A DNA stretch of 64,000 bases from Prosthecobacter dejongeii. Its GTDB lineage: Bacteria; Verrucomicrobiota; Verrucomicrobiia; Verrucomicrobiales; Verrucomicrobiaceae. The stretch is taken from the NCBI RefSeq assembly GCF_014203045.1, contig NZ_JACHIF010000004.1:414943-478942 (forward strand), written 5' to 3'. Positions 21,201-30,700 of the stretch are shown here, in pieces. The notes beneath the pieces were generated by a model. That model searched no databases, was not told where the DNA came from, and saw only the letters and a program-made list of their open reading frames with translations. Position 1 is the stretch's first letter. The number at the start of each line of letters is the position of its first letter. The translations under genes were made by a program, and so were the position numbers.

Positions 21201-24200
21201 TGCAGGCAATTTTACCTCGGTGAACGGGGTGACCAAAAACTACGCGGCAGAGCTCTTGGGGAATGCCCAAGTGGGAACTTTGGGCTTTGAACCCGCTCGT
21301 GTGACTTACACGGAAGCAGCTAAGACCATTACACTGCTGGTTAGGCGTTATGGTTCCGTCTTGAACGCGATTTCTGTGCAGTGGAGCACGGCAGATGCAC
21401 TCACTGGCAACAGCGCGACGGCGGGCACGGACTACACGGCAGCGACAGGCACGCTGAGCTGGGGGCCTGGAGATTCTAATGGCAAGTTCATTACCCTCAC
21501 GCTGTTGGCGGATGGCACGCAGGAGTCCACCGAAAATTTTCGTGTGGTCCTTAGCGATCCGCAGGGGCCAGTGACTACCGGTGCAGATGCCACCGTGACG
21601 CTGTTGGATTCTGACACTCCAGTGACCTTCACCACTCAGCCTGCGGCCAGCACGGCGCGGCTGGTCGGGGAATCATTGACGCTGACAGCGGCAGCGACGA
21701 GCCCGACGCCCATCAGCTATCAGTGGCATCTCAACGGTGCACCTGTGACAAGCGCGACGGGGACCACGCTGAACATCGCGGCGCTTACCCAGGCCCAGGC
21801 CGGGCTGTATGTGCTGGTGGCCACAAATGCTGCAGGCAGTTTCAGCAGTGCACCCGCGCAAGTCATCGTGACGGCGCGTTCGGGCGGTATTTTTGCAGGT
21901 CAAGCGACTGCGGGGCGGCCATCCTTCACAGGCGGGTCTCCCCAGGCCATCGTGGCTACGGGGGATGGCGGAGTACTCATCGGCGGTTTCTTTGGTGTGA
22001 ATTTGGGGAACAATGTCAACAAGCCCTATCTTATTCGTATTCTGCCCAATGGCTCGACCGACACGGCCTTTCCCCTGACTCTGAACAACAGCGTCCGTGC
22101 GTTGCTGCGGCAGCCCGATGGGAAAATCCTCGTGGGAGGGGAGTTTACCTCTCCAGCCACCCGCTTGATGCGGCTGAATGCCGACCTGACACTAGATACG
22201 GATTTCAACACGAATGTGGGCAGTAACCTCAGCGCGGGGCAGGTGAATGACATCGCTCTAGACTCCACCGGCCGTGTGTATGTGGGGATGTCTGTCAGCA
22301 CCAATGGGCAGATTTCACGCTTCAGTTCAGCCGGGGTGATGGATGCTGCTTTTGCACCGGCTGTGAACCAACAGGTGACCAACATTGCCGTGCAAAATGA
22401 TGACAAGCTTTTGGTTAGTGGGTTTTTTACCCAGCTTGCAGGTTCTGCGGCGAACCGCTTCGGCAGGCTGAATTCAGACGGCACCTTTGACAGCACGTTT
22501 ACGCCCTCCTTGGGTAGTTTTACATTCAATGACCTGCTGGTGCTGAGGGATGGGCGTATTTTTGCAGCAGGAAACGCGGGTGGCGGTCTGGCCCTTGCTC
22601 ATATTGGTGCAAATGGTACCACACTCTCAAACATTGCCTCCAGCAACCAGGTTTATGAACTCTCGCAGGCACCAAATGGCAAGGTCGTGGTAACCCGTGC
22701 CAGCATCGGCGGCAGCGGCTCGGTTTACCGGATCAAGGCCAGCAATCCGCTGCCTTCTCCAGGGTCTAATGATGGCGATGCCACCTTCAATGTGGGCACG
22801 GGGCCCAGTGCAGATGTCAAAGTGGTGACGCACGCCCCCGATGGCTCCATCTGGCTTGCAGGAGATTTCACGACTTTCAATGGTGTCACAACGGGTGGTG
22901 TGGTGCGGCTGGAAGGAGACCCCGCAGACCCTGCGATCGTCAATCACCCCGCCAAGGTGGGGGTCAATGGTGGGGCCACAGCTCAGATGAGCGTAGGAGC
23001 GGTGGGGACCAACCTTAGCTACCAGTGGTTGAAGAACGGAGTGCCACTGGCGGATGGTGGACGCATTTCGGGCGTTACGACGGCCATCCTCACCGTCACC
23101 AACGTGGGGGTGGCAGATGATGATTTTTACAGCGTGGAGGTGACCGGAGGAACACCGATAAGCACCGTCACCAGCAACCCTGCAAAGCTGAATGTCTTGT
23201 ACGCGCCAGTCGTAGTGAGTAGTCCCGCCAGTGCCTCGCCGGACCGGGGTGCGACGCTGATATTGACCGCCGAGGTTTTGGCGGCGACTCCTGCTACCTA
23301 TGAATGGCGACGCGATGGGGGGTTGATCCAGAATGGCGGACGTTATTCTGGAGCGAATACGGCCACCCTCATCATCGCCAGTGCCAACAACGCGGACGAC
23401 GGCCTTTACACACTCACCGTGACCAATAGCCAAGGCACGGCAAGCACTCCACCTGCCTCCGTCACGGTGAACCAAGTGGCCTCTGACCGCGATCCTGCAT
23501 TGGTGGCTCTGGGCACGACGAGCACGAACTCGAACAATTATGTGAATGCCTTCCTGCATCTCCCGGATGGGCGCACACTCATTGGCGCTCGAGGTAGCAT
23601 TGCAGGAAATCCGCTCAATGGCGGTGCCACGAATGTTGGAAATCAATTGGTCGTTATTGATACGGAGGGGCGCGCCACAGGGCCCTCTGCCGGGAATTTC
23701 AGCGGTACCAATTCCAGCGTGGATGGGTTCTTCCGTCAGCCCGATGGCAAAATTCTGGTATTTGGCAATTTCACCAGTGTGGCCAACATCGAGGGGCCCG
23801 GGCGCACACGTTTGTCCCGTCTGAATGCAGATCTCTCCTTGGATACATCCTTTTTGCCAGTGGGGCCTTCCAGTGCGCCTGTGGCGGTGATTGCCGATGG
23901 CCTGGGGCGCATCTATGTGGCGGGTAGTTTTGGGGGGTATGGCGGCAACTTCGGCTACAACTACCTCGTCCGCCTGAATCCGGACGGCAGTCTGGACACC
24001 ACCTTTAAACTCGAACTCAACGACAATGTGAATGCCATGCAGTTGCTCCCGAATGGGAAGATTTTGGTGGCAGGCAACTTCAACAGTTCCGGTCCATTCG
24101 GGGCAACCACAACGATCCCCAGCCTCATCCGGCTGAATGCCGATGGCACGTTGGACAATACCTTTGCGCCTGCCTTGCCGACTGGCTTGATCGCCACCAC

Positions 24201-27200
24201 GGCGGTGGATGCTTCGGGCCGCATTCTGGTCGCTCGCAATGCGTCTCCATTTGGACTGCTTCGGCTGCTGCCTGATGGCGCGGCTGATGCTTCTTTCAGC
24301 TTCACGGCAACGCTGACCAATGCGCCTTCGGTGATAACAGCTTTGCCGGATGGTAAAGTACTGGTGGGCGGCAGCTTTACGACTCCAACGAACCGATTGT
24401 TCCGGCTGAATGAAGACGGCAGCCTGGATGACGGCTTTAATGTCGGCACAGGTTTCAATAGTGGTGACATTACTGCGATTGAGGTGGACTTTCAGGGCCG
24501 CCTCTGGATCTCAGGTTTCAGTTTCACCACTTATAAGGGGGGAGCTGCGAACCGCATGGTCATCCTCCAGGGAGATGGGCCCGTGCTACGTTTCATCACT
24601 CACCCAGCTAGCCAAGTGGTGGATGTGGGCACGGCTTCGCTTCAGTTCAGCGCCAGCGCGACAGGCAACAATGGCTTTGCTTTCCGTTGGAAGAGAAACG
24701 GCTTGCCCTTGAATGATGGCGGACGTGTCTCTGGAGTAACAACCCCGACTCTGACGATCTCCAATGTCATCGTGGGTGATGCTGCCAATTACACGGTCAC
24801 CGTCACCAGCCCAGATAATGAAGTAACGAGCAACAGCGCCTTGCTGACCGTGCTTTCAGCCCCTGAAATTCTCAGCTCTCCAGTGAGCCAGGTCGTGGAT
24901 ACAGGCACTACCGTGACTTTCAGTGGCACGGCCCGGGGTGCTGGCACGCTGAATTATCAGTGGCTCTTGGGAGACGTCGCCCTAACCAATGGCAACGGAG
25001 TCAGCGGAGCTACCACACCCACCCTCACGCTCGCGGGGGTGGACTTTGCCGATGCAGGCAACTACCGCCTGCGCGTCACGAATACCATTTCCTCAGCGAC
25101 ATCGGGAACAGCCAACCTGACGGTGCAGCGCAGGCCAGATGCGCTCGCGGGTGATCGCCCTCAGCCGACCTTCAATAATGAAGTCTTGGCCATTCACTTG
25201 TATGATGATGGTTCGTATTTAGTGGGCGGTGCTTTCACCAGCGTATCGGTGAACGGGGCCACCTCCATTAACCGCGGGCGCTTGGCGAGGTTCCTTCCAG
25301 ACGGCACGCTGGATCTCAACTTTTCCCCGAGCTTTAATAACAGCATTCGTGCAATTGCCGTGGATTCGGAAGGGCGCATCTTTGTGGGCGGCGACTTCAC
25401 CAATGTAATCATGGGTGGTATAACAACAAACGTGACGCGCGTGGCTCGTTTCACACCAGGCTTGGCTCTCGACACAGCCTTTGATACGGTGAGCGTGACG
25501 CCTAACGCGGCTGGACCTAATCAAAGTGTTCTCGCTCTTGCCGCAGTGGGAGATGGCTCCGTTTACATCGGCGGGAAATTTACCCAGATTGGTTCGAATA
25601 CCTCGGCGGGTGTGAATCGCATGGCACGCCTCGGGGCGAATGGGGCCGTGATGGCTAACTTTACATCCGGTGCTGTCAATGACGTCAACTGCATTCACCG
25701 CCTATCAAATGGCACACTTTATGTCGGTGGTATCAGCAACACTTGGGGCAGCAATGCTATGGCGCGACTGGTCAAGCTTTCCGCCACTGGAGCACGTGAT
25801 GGCAACTTTGTGTCGCCAGATATTTTCACGATTGTTTACGACATCCTGCAACTGCCTAACGGCTCCTTATTTGTTGCTGGCAATAATCTGGGACAGCCCT
25901 ATCTGAAAAGGCTGAATGCGGCAACCGGGGCTGATTTAGGATTCTCCATCACAGGGCATAGCAGCGTGGTCAATACGGTGGCACGGCAGGCTGATGGCAA
26001 GCTGCTCTCCGGTGCTCTGCAAACTTTCATCCGTATGGATGAGAGCTTCGTCCGTGACACAGGAATGACGGTGTCACTGGATGGCAAAGTGAACGACATC
26101 GCAGTGGATGCCCAAGGTCGAATTTATGTTGGGGGAAACTTTGGCCAAATCAACGGAGTTGCTAAAAGCCGATTCGCCATTCTGAATGGCGGCGAGTTTG
26201 ATTCGCGCAACGGCCTGTTGCCACCTCAGACGATCACCTTTGCCCAGCCTGCGAATCGGACCTTCAATCCGTCAGCAAACAGCCTGCAAGTAAGTGCCTC
26301 CTCCAGTTCCAGCTTGCCGGTCTCTATTGAGGTGACCAGCGGTCCCGCCACTCTCAATGGCAGCACTCTGACCATCACGGGGGCAGGGGAGGTGACGCTA
26401 ACGGCCACCCAGTCTGGCAATGAAAACTTCTCCGCCGCCACCCCGGTGGTACGCACCTTCACGGTGGCCAAGGCCACTCAGACGATCAACTTTGCAGCCC
26501 TCTCAGATCGTTCGATGTTCAGCGTTCCCTTCACCCTCAGCGCCACCTCTAGTTCCGGGTTGCCGGTGAGTTTTGAATGGGTTTCTGGCCCGGCCACTTT
26601 GAGCGGTGCCACAGTGACCCTGGAGGGAACGGAGGGTGTGGTGACCGTGCGCGCCACCCAGGCGGGAAATGCCAACTACGAACCTGCCCCGGCGGTGGTG
26701 CACAGCTTCCTTTCCCTAGACACGCCGCCATCCCCAGAGCCGCAAACAATCAGCTTTGCGCCGCTGGCAGACCGTCTCGCCACAGCGGGTCCGTTCATGC
26801 TCAGTGCCACGGCCTCCTCAGGCCTGCCTGTGGGCTTCGATCTCGTCTCTGGTCCTGCCACTTTGGTTGGCAACATGGTCACACCGACCGGGCCCAGCGG
26901 CACCGTCACGATTCGCGCTATCCAGCCAGGAAATGGAAGCTGGCAGGAAGCAGCGGCGGTGACACGCAGCTTCTTCGTCACTGGTAACACACCGGTGGTG
27001 CCAGTCACCCAGACCATCACTTTTACCGTCTCTCCGACACGTTACCTCAGCGAGGGCACGGTGGCCTTGAGTGCCTACTCGAGTTTAGGGTTGGCCGTGA
27101 GCTTTGAGGTGGTCTCTGGCCCGGCCAATCTTTCCGCACCAGGGGTGCTGACCTTGACAGGAGTGGGCACAGTCAATGTCCGCGCAGTGCAGGCTGGCAG

Positions 27201-28905
27201 TGCCGCCGTCAAGGCCGCTGCGCCCGTGATCCGGAGCTTCAAAGTTCTGGCTGATCCCACGGGCCTGACCCTAACAAACCTGACGCAGACCTACACGGGA
27301 TCGCCCATCGTAGTCGGCTATGTCGGCGTGGATGAATCTGTGGAGGTCACCATCACGTATGCTGGCAGCGAAACACCGCCTACCCAAGCAGGCAAATATG
27401 CGGTGGTGGCCACTGCGGGCGCTGTGAAGAAAACCGGCAGCCTTGTCATCAATAAAGCGCCGCTAACCGTCACGGCAGACAACCAGCGCAAACTGGTGGG
27501 CCAGCCAAATCCCTCACTCACTCTAAGCTACGCAGGCTTCCTCGCGGGTGATAGTGAATTGACCATTTTTGACAATCAGGCAGCCAAGCCCGCTGTGAAG
27601 CCGCCGGTGGTGACGACCACGGCCAAAGAGACCAGTGCAGGTGGACTCTACTCGATCAAGCCTGCTGGAGCGGTGGCAGTCAATTACCTCTTTATCTATG
27701 TAAATGGTACCCTCACGGTGGATACTTTTGCTGGCCAGTATGAGGCCCTGCTCGTTAGCAATGGCGGTAGTTCGCTACCGATGGCAAAGGCGGAGATCAC
27801 TGTGGCAGCCACGGGAAAAACCTTCACGGGTAAGCTTACCACAGCGGGTGAACTGGCAGCCCTGCCGTTCAAGGGCAGCCTAACCACCGATGTGGAAGAA
27901 GAAACCTTCACCGGCCAGGCCATTTTCAGTAAAGGGGCCAACAGCTATGTGCTGGATTTTATCCTGCCCTTGCAAGGTGAGTTTGAGATCACACTTAAGC
28001 TCAATAACAATATCGTTGCTTCCACCCAGGAAGGACAAAAGCTGCTGGTGCTGGCAAAAGGGCAGACGCTGACTCACACGGGTGCCCACACGCTGCTGCT
28101 GGGCTCAGGGCGGGTGATTGATACCTCCGTCATGCCTGTGCCGGAGGGCGTAGGCTATGCCACGGCCACAGTGGATGCTAAAGGCACTCTAAAGCTGGCT
28201 GGCAAGCTCGGCGACGGCACGCTCCTCACGGCTTCCCTGGCCGCTGACTCCGATGCCGGTTATCGTCTCTTCATCCTTCCTTATAAAAGGTTGAACAGTT
28301 ACATCGCAGGTACCATTCCGCTGGAGAATCATCCAAACCTGGTGGGCCGCAAGTATGTGGACTTCGATTCTGAAGCAGATCTCGTTTGGCAGAAAGCGCC
28401 CGAGTCCAAGGACAAATCCTACCGCGCAGGCTTTGGCCCTTTGGCCTGCCGGATGATGCTGGATCCCTGGTTGCCGCCGACGAAGGCCACCAAGACCGTG
28501 ACCGCTATTACCCTGGCTGATCGCCTCGGGCTGAATTCCGCTGGCCAGCTCACCGTGGCTCATGGGGCCTTCATAAGTGAGTCATATGACGATCTGCCCG
28601 TATCCGTCATGGTAGATGCTGCTGGCAAAGTGGTTGTCGCATCGCCTGTGACGGTACCGGTCAATGCGACTAAGTGGAAAGTCACTTTTACGACTACAAC
28701 GGGCCTGTTCAGCGGCAGCTTTGCCCTTTCAGATATGGTTGAAGGCAAAGCCGTGCCACGCACGGTTCCGTTCGTGGGCATTTTACGTCAGCCTGTCAAT
28801 GCAACTGAAGGCATCCTTGGTGGCGGGCATCTGCTACTACCAGCCTTGTCCACCGCTCCGACCAATGAGCTGGTATCGTGGCCGATTGAGTTCCAGAAGC
28901 CTTGA
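18274..28905 (+). CDS. Giant secreted delta-60/Calx-beta/Ig-like repeat protein
   Basis: 3,543 residues. The N-terminus MNLIRAFSTIFCLGFSFI...AMA is a Sec signal peptide with probable cleavage after AMA (about residue 25). Domain order by approximate nt: delta-60 array 18400-19550; Calx-beta 19555-19895; Ig-like 19900-20165; delta-60 20185-21270; Calx-beta 21271-21630; Ig-like 21630-21875; delta-60 21900-22925; two Ig-like 22930-23475; delta-60 23490-24590; two Ig-like 24590-25130; delta-60 25150-26200; four repeats of the SSGLPVSFEVVSGPATL type 26220-27245; MBG-like modules 27250-27715; and a C-terminal beta-rich module to the end. Delta-60 units read QPDGKILVGGxF...RLNxDGSLDxxF; Ig units read YQWLKNGVPL...DxGxYxVxVTN. 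These are extracellular beta-propeller and beta-sandwich folds, so adhesion or matrix formation is plausible but unproven. No PEP-CTERM, LPXTG or barrel is present at the C-terminus. Confidence 0.9.
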   Translation: MNLIRAFSTIFCLGFSFITIAMAAPADLDPVFLSGIGVGITGPTYPDSGPTGAVQALGIQPSGAILVGGGGGMGRHNNVGELTALKRLLPDGSLDLSFAANGAFVQGPHTTVVGQASEVNAILVNADGSFFIGGVFENYGPASTVRALVAKVDADGTLDPTFVPPTLASNGAGRYVQSLALDKNGGLLIAGAFSAGGRANLIRVDAQTGAQDLTFDSSAVVGSSRVVDCVNLAQDGRIYVSGSAGNFGGYPYVFRLLPGGQEDTSFHVPFANEYGRVNRVLALPSGQVIIGGGYTLAGNPQGAYFTGLTANGAPDAAFNANLGTGANGWMGGLLQLLPDGRILAGGIFNLFNETHVASLIILNPDGTRDTTFTPAPYSTDRNNYTTHFYSAVPLNDGRIVAGGWFSRVTDPELEINNLVAFEGDGTAGAGTLKFSSPVYSAFEDGGSVTVQVARTAGIAGAVSVSYATGGGNAVAGTHYTSTSGSLSWADGESGAKSITIPLTDNVPANATRTFQVTLNGPTGGATLGTVAMTQVSILDDDSPPEIVTSPSNVTLNQGANLNLSVTVNSTVPVTFQWQYNSGSGFANILGATFRNLQISQVNPQNHTGQYRVVVTSTNGSVPSAAATVNVLTPAGSVVPSFTSTLGSNRAISAAAPDFQGRWIVVTNQNGAPTVRTLQRLLQDGTVDTSFTESTFDNGVSTVHVLQDGRILVGGFFDTVTSPASGSAVSRPDLARFQANGVLDTTYTPSLPTVNNLYVETIAPGAGGTFYVGFGSGGGLRRYLANGTLDSSFTAPATLGSDLQGKVDAVVEQGISGMVLVAHMIGRNGQGFTYNLSRLNANGTVDSGFTAVSAIGGEIETIGLYANGQKIAIGGRFSGLNGSHNPGPRMAVLDVAGNADSSFVSPFNNTEGKVSGILDQDGKLVIAGEFLTIGGINLRGVARLKLDGSIDSSFVVGAGTNGSVNSLHLTSMRDLFIAGNFTSVNGVTKNYAAELLGNAQVGTLGFEPARVTYTEAAKTITLLVRRYGSVLNAISVQWSTADALTGNSATAGTDYTAATGTLSWGPGDSNGKFITLTLLADGTQESTENFRVVLSDPQGPVTTGADATVTLLDSDTPVTFTTQPAASTARLVGESLTLTAAATSPTPISYQWHLNGAPVTSATGTTLNIAALTQAQAGLYVLVATNAAGSFSSAPAQVIVTARSGGIFAGQATAGRPSFTGGSPQAIVATGDGGVLIGGFFGVNLGNNVNKPYLIRILPNGSTDTAFPLTLNNSVRALLRQPDGKILVGGEFTSPATRLMRLNADLTLDTDFNTNVGSNLSAGQVNDIALDSTGRVYVGMSVSTNGQISRFSSAGVMDAAFAPAVNQQVTNIAVQNDDKLLVSGFFTQLAGSAANRFGRLNSDGTFDSTFTPSLGSFTFNDLLVLRDGRIFAAGNAGGGLALAHIGANGTTLSNIASSNQVYELSQAPNGKVVVTRASIGGSGSVYRIKASNPLPSPGSNDGDATFNVGTGPSADVKVVTHAPDGSIWLAGDFTTFNGVTTGGVVRLEGDPADPAIVNHPAKVGVNGGATAQMSVGAVGTNLSYQWLKNGVPLADGGRISGVTTAILTVTNVGVADDDFYSVEVTGGTPISTVTSNPAKLNVLYAPVVVSSPASASPDRGATLILTAEVLAATPATYEWRRDGGLIQNGGRYSGANTATLIIASANNADDGLYTLTVTNSQGTASTPPASVTVNQVASDRDPALVALGTTSTNSNNYVNAFLHLPDGRTLIGARGSIAGNPLNGGATNVGNQLVVIDTEGRATGPSAGNFSGTNSSVDGFFRQPDGKILVFGNFTSVANIEGPGRTRLSRLNADLSLDTSFLPVGPSSAPVAVIADGLGRIYVAGSFGGYGGNFGYNYLVRLNPDGSLDTTFKLELNDNVNAMQLLPNGKILVAGNFNSSGPFGATTTIPSLIRLNADGTLDNTFAPALPTGLIATTAVDASGRILVARNASPFGLLRLLPDGAADASFSFTATLTNAPSVITALPDGKVLVGGSFTTPTNRLFRLNEDGSLDDGFNVGTGFNSGDITAIEVDFQGRLWISGFSFTTYKGGAANRMVILQGDGPVLRFITHPASQVVDVGTASLQFSASATGNNGFAFRWKRNGLPLNDGGRVSGVTTPTLTISNVIVGDAANYTVTVTSPDNEVTSNSALLTVLSAPEILSSPVSQVVDTGTTVTFSGTARGAGTLNYQWLLGDVALTNGNGVSGATTPTLTLAGVDFADAGNYRLRVTNTISSATSGTANLTVQRRPDALAGDRPQPTFNNEVLAIHLYDDGSYLVGGAFTSVSVNGATSINRGRLARFLPDGTLDLNFSPSFNNSIRAIAVDSEGRIFVGGDFTNVIMGGITTNVTRVARFTPGLALDTAFDTVSVTPNAAGPNQSVLALAAVGDGSVYIGGKFTQIGSNTSAGVNRMARLGANGAVMANFTSGAVNDVNCIHRLSNGTLYVGGISNTWGSNAMARLVKLSATGARDGNFVSPDIFTIVYDILQLPNGSLFVAGNNLGQPYLKRLNAATGADLGFSITGHSSVVNTVARQADGKLLSGALQTFIRMDESFVRDTGMTVSLDGKVNDIAVDAQGRIYVGGNFGQINGVAKSRFAILNGGEFDSRNGLLPPQTITFAQPANRTFNPSANSLQVSASSSSSLPVSIEVTSGPATLNGSTLTITGAGEVTLTATQSGNENFSAATPVVRTFTVAKATQTINFAALSDRSMFSVPFTLSATSSSGLPVSFEWVSGPATLSGATVTLEGTEGVVTVRATQAGNANYEPAPAVVHSFLSLDTPPSPEPQTISFAPLADRLATAGPFMLSATASSGLPVGFDLVSGPATLVGNMVTPTGPSGTVTIRAIQPGNGSWQEAAAVTRSFFVTGNTPVVPVTQTITFTVSPTRYLSEGTVALSAYSSLGLAVSFEVVSGPANLSAPGVLTLTGVGTVNVRAVQAGSAAVKAAAPVIRSFKVLADPTGLTLTNLTQTYTGSPIVVGYVGVDESVEVTITYAGSETPPTQAGKYAVVATAGAVKKTGSLVINKAPLTVTADNQRKLVGQPNPSLTLSYAGFLAGDSELTIFDNQAAKPAVKPPVVTTTAKETSAGGLYSIKPAGAVAVNYLFIYVNGTLTVDTFAGQYEALLVSNGGSSLPMAKAEITVAATGKTFTGKLTTAGELAALPFKGSLTTDVEEETFTGQAIFSKGANSYVLDFILPLQGEFEITLKLNNNIVASTQEGQKLLVLAKGQTLTHTGAHTLLLGSGRVIDTSVMPVPEGVGYATATVDAKGTLKLAGKLGDGTLLTASLAADSDAGYRLFILPYKRLNSYIAGTIPLENHPNLVGRKYVDFDSEADLVWQKAPESKDKSYRAGFGPLACRMMLDPWLPPTKATKTVTAITLADRLGLNSAGQLTVAHGAFISESYDDLPVSVMVDAAGKVVVASPVTVPVNATKWKVTFTTTTGLFSGSFALSDMVEGKAVPRTVPFVGILRQPVNATEGILGGGHLLLPALSTAPTNELVSWPIEFQKP

Positions 28906-28929
28906 TGCCTGAGTGAATCACATTTCGGA

Positions 28930-28963
28930 ACCGCGTCATTCCCAGATGACGCGGTGTTTTTTT
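28930..28963 (+). terminator. Rho-independent terminator
   Basis: A perfect 10-bp stem (accgcgtcat/atgacgcggt) with a 6-nt loop is followed by gttttttt. It begins 25 bp after the stop of the giant delta-60 gene and should end its 10.6-kb transcript. Confidence 0.93.
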
Positions 28964-29003
28964 GTTCACGGATGTGCTTCCCACTCCTTTCTGGAAAAGC
29001 GGC

Positions 29004-29261
29004 TCAGTGCAGTTCTACTAGACTGCGGGAGCGAGTGATCTTTCCAATGCGACGGATGGAGATGTGGGCTGTGGCTGCGTGCTCGCTCTCAATAGAGCCA
29101 CGGATACGGCCACAGTAGTCGTCCCAGGATTCACTGGGTTCGATGTGAGATTCGACCTCCATGACAGTTCTGACTAGGGTCGCATAGTCCACCCCAGGAA
29201 ATTCATTGTGGAGATTCTGAAGCAAAAAGCGCAGCCTCGTCGGGTCAAGTGATGTGCTCAT
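29004..29261 (-). CDS. Small hypothetical protein (85 aa)
   Basis: I do not recognise this family. The ATG at 29261 is chosen over an in-frame GTG two codons upstream (29267). The protein starts MSTSLDPTRLRFLLQNLHNE and is soluble, with no signal peptide or membrane segment. Its N-terminal half looks helical (LRFLLQNLHNEFPGVDYATLVRTVMEVE) and its C-terminal part is basic (IRRIGKITRSRSLVELH). It lies alone between the terminator of the giant gene and a 250-bp AT-rich spacer. Codon use resembles neighbouring genes and no overlapping alternative frame looks better, so it is probably genuine. Confidence 0.6.
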   Translation of the reverse strand: MSTSLDPTRLRFLLQNLHNEFPGVDYATLVRTVMEVESHIEPSESWDDYCGRIRGSIESEHAATAHISIRRIGKITRSRSLVELH

Positions 29262-29433
29262 ACCCACTACATTCGCACAAAATCATTAATTTGTGTGTAT
29301 TATTTTAAAAAATTAATCTTTAGGGACCTGGTTGGTTTAAAAATTGGTGTGCCTGTAACGGTGTTGAGTAACGCGAGGCGATGAAGGAACTCCTTAAAAA
29401 TCAAAGGAATAGGAGCATCCTCCTCACGCAAGT

Positions 29434-29458
29434 CAGTCGATCACTGGGTGATCGACTG
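29434..29458. repeat. Perfect 10-bp hairpin in AT-rich spacer
   Basis: cagtcgatca and tgatcgactg flank the loop ctggg. On the plus strand it is followed by ttaaaattttt. A second, weaker pairing (atcaaaga at 29476-29483 with tctttgat at 29495-29502) lies between it and the stop of the minus-strand DUF2156 gene. Either may be that gene's 3' processing or termination signal. The rest of 29262-29516 is AT-rich and shows no ORF. Confidence 0.45.
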
Positions 29459-29516
29459 TTAAAATTTTTATCTGGATCAAAGACAGATTCGCAATCTTTG
29501 ATGTGACAAAGATACA

Positions 29517-30656
29517 CTATTGAGTGGAGCTTTGGGAAGGAGGTGCTGCTTTTTCAGGCTTTCGTTTGAGCAGTTCTTTGAAGATGCCAATACCCAGCAA
29601 TTTCATCGTGGTGAAGTAGCTGCGCGCAATATCTGCTGTCAGGAATGCCAGATAGACATCATTTGACGGAAGCGTGCTATTGGAGGCGTAATAAACTGGC
29701 TTTTCAAATCCACGATATTTGGACTTATGGAAAGCGAGCCCTTTGAAATTGTAGATTTCTCCACCAAAACGTTGGCTGATTTGAAAAAACCATCGGGTCA
29801 TCAAGTCATCTGAGTAAATGCCCTGCTGAAGGTTGGTGAATGGGCATAACAAAAGATTTAGCACTTCCACTCCTTCCATTTTAAAGGCCTCCATAGCCAC
29901 CATGTGCACAGCCGTGGCTAGGCGGCCAAAGCGGGCTTCATCACAGCGGACGGTGTTGGCAGAGTAACCAAAAACTTTGCCGTTGCGGTACATGGGATCA
30001 TAAAACACGTAGCCGATTGCGGTGCCTTCTTTATCGAACGCGACGAATTTACGCACATCATGCTCAGGCTGATAAACCGGGCGGCGTGCATAGATCCAGA
30101 TCTCCCGATCATTGACTTTTTTCCCTTGGAGCCATTTCGAAGACAAGGCGTTCAACTCCTCCAAAGAAACCTCGGCGATATTCACTTCGCGAATGCTGAT
30201 ACCCTCGCGCTTGGCTTCATTGCGTGCGCGTTTGATCATGTCCAACTCCTTCCAATTTCCCTTGGTATTATAGGTCTGAACAGGAAGTTCGGGCTCGTAA
30301 CCTACGCAATTGACTTTAAACCCCATCTGCCTCAAAACGGTAGCACAGTTCTCTGAAACGACCCCAAAGACTGCTGCTGGGTACTCTTTAAGAAATGCAG
30401 CAACGAGGGGGCGAAGATTTTCCGGTGCGCAGACAGGATCCGTTAAAGCGATTCGTTTGGGTTTCCGCGCAAATACTGGATGTGTGGCGGTGATGAAAGC
30501 AATGTACCCCAATTCATGCACGAAATATTCCATGCCCTGCTGGAGAGTTGCATAGGAAAGTGCTTCGCAACCATGCTTTTTGAGATGATCCGATAGTAAA
30601 GACCATTTGGCTTCGGGATCGAAATTTTCGGCTTCTTTTCCTAAGATTGAGCGCAT
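29517..30656 (-). CDS. DUF2156 (phosphatidylglycerol lysyltransferase C-terminal-like) protein
   Basis: 379 residues resembling the soluble C-terminal acyltransferase-like domain of MprF/LPG synthases (DUF2156, a GNAT-type fold that transfers an amino acid from aminoacyl-tRNA to a lipid). Visible family features are an N-terminal unit with SYATLQQGMEYFVHELGYIAF, the pattern GNWKELDMIKRARNEAKREG matching the basic helix of the family, the block FVAFDKEGTAIGYVFYDP, and LNLLLCPFTNLQQG near the end. The N-terminal multi-spanning flippase of full MprF is absent, so this is the stand-alone enzyme type. The hydrolase gene lies 44 bp upstream on the same strand, so both are probably one transcript. 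The ATG is preceded by a pyrimidine/A-rich leader without Shine-Dalgarno. Lipid-modifying activity is inferred from family membership. Confidence 0.75.
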   Translation of the reverse strand: MRSILGKEAENFDPEAKWSLLSDHLKKHGCEALSYATLQQGMEYFVHELGYIAFITATHPVFARKPKRIALTDPVCAPENLRPLVAAFLKEYPAAVFGVVSENCATVLRQMGFKVNCVGYEPELPVQTYNTKGNWKELDMIKRARNEAKREGISIREVNIAEVSLEELNALSSKWLQGKKVNDREIWIYARRPVYQPEHDVRKFVAFDKEGTAIGYVFYDPMYRNGKVFGYSANTVRCDEARFGRLATAVHMVAMEAFKMEGVEVLNLLLCPFTNLQQGIYSDDLMTRWFFQISQRFGGEIYNFKGLAFHKSKYRGFEKPVYYASNSTLPSNDVYLAFLTADIARSYFTTMKLLGIGIFKELLKRKPEKAAPPSQSSTQ

Positions 30657-30700
30657 GGTTTAAGTGAAGGGGTAGGTTCTACACCTTTTTGAGGAGCACG

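Noticed and set aside
22627..23646. 339-codon minus-strand ORF inside the delta-60 giant gene
   Set aside because: Antisense shadow of a long, well-supported repeat gene; its translation has no domain-like pattern.
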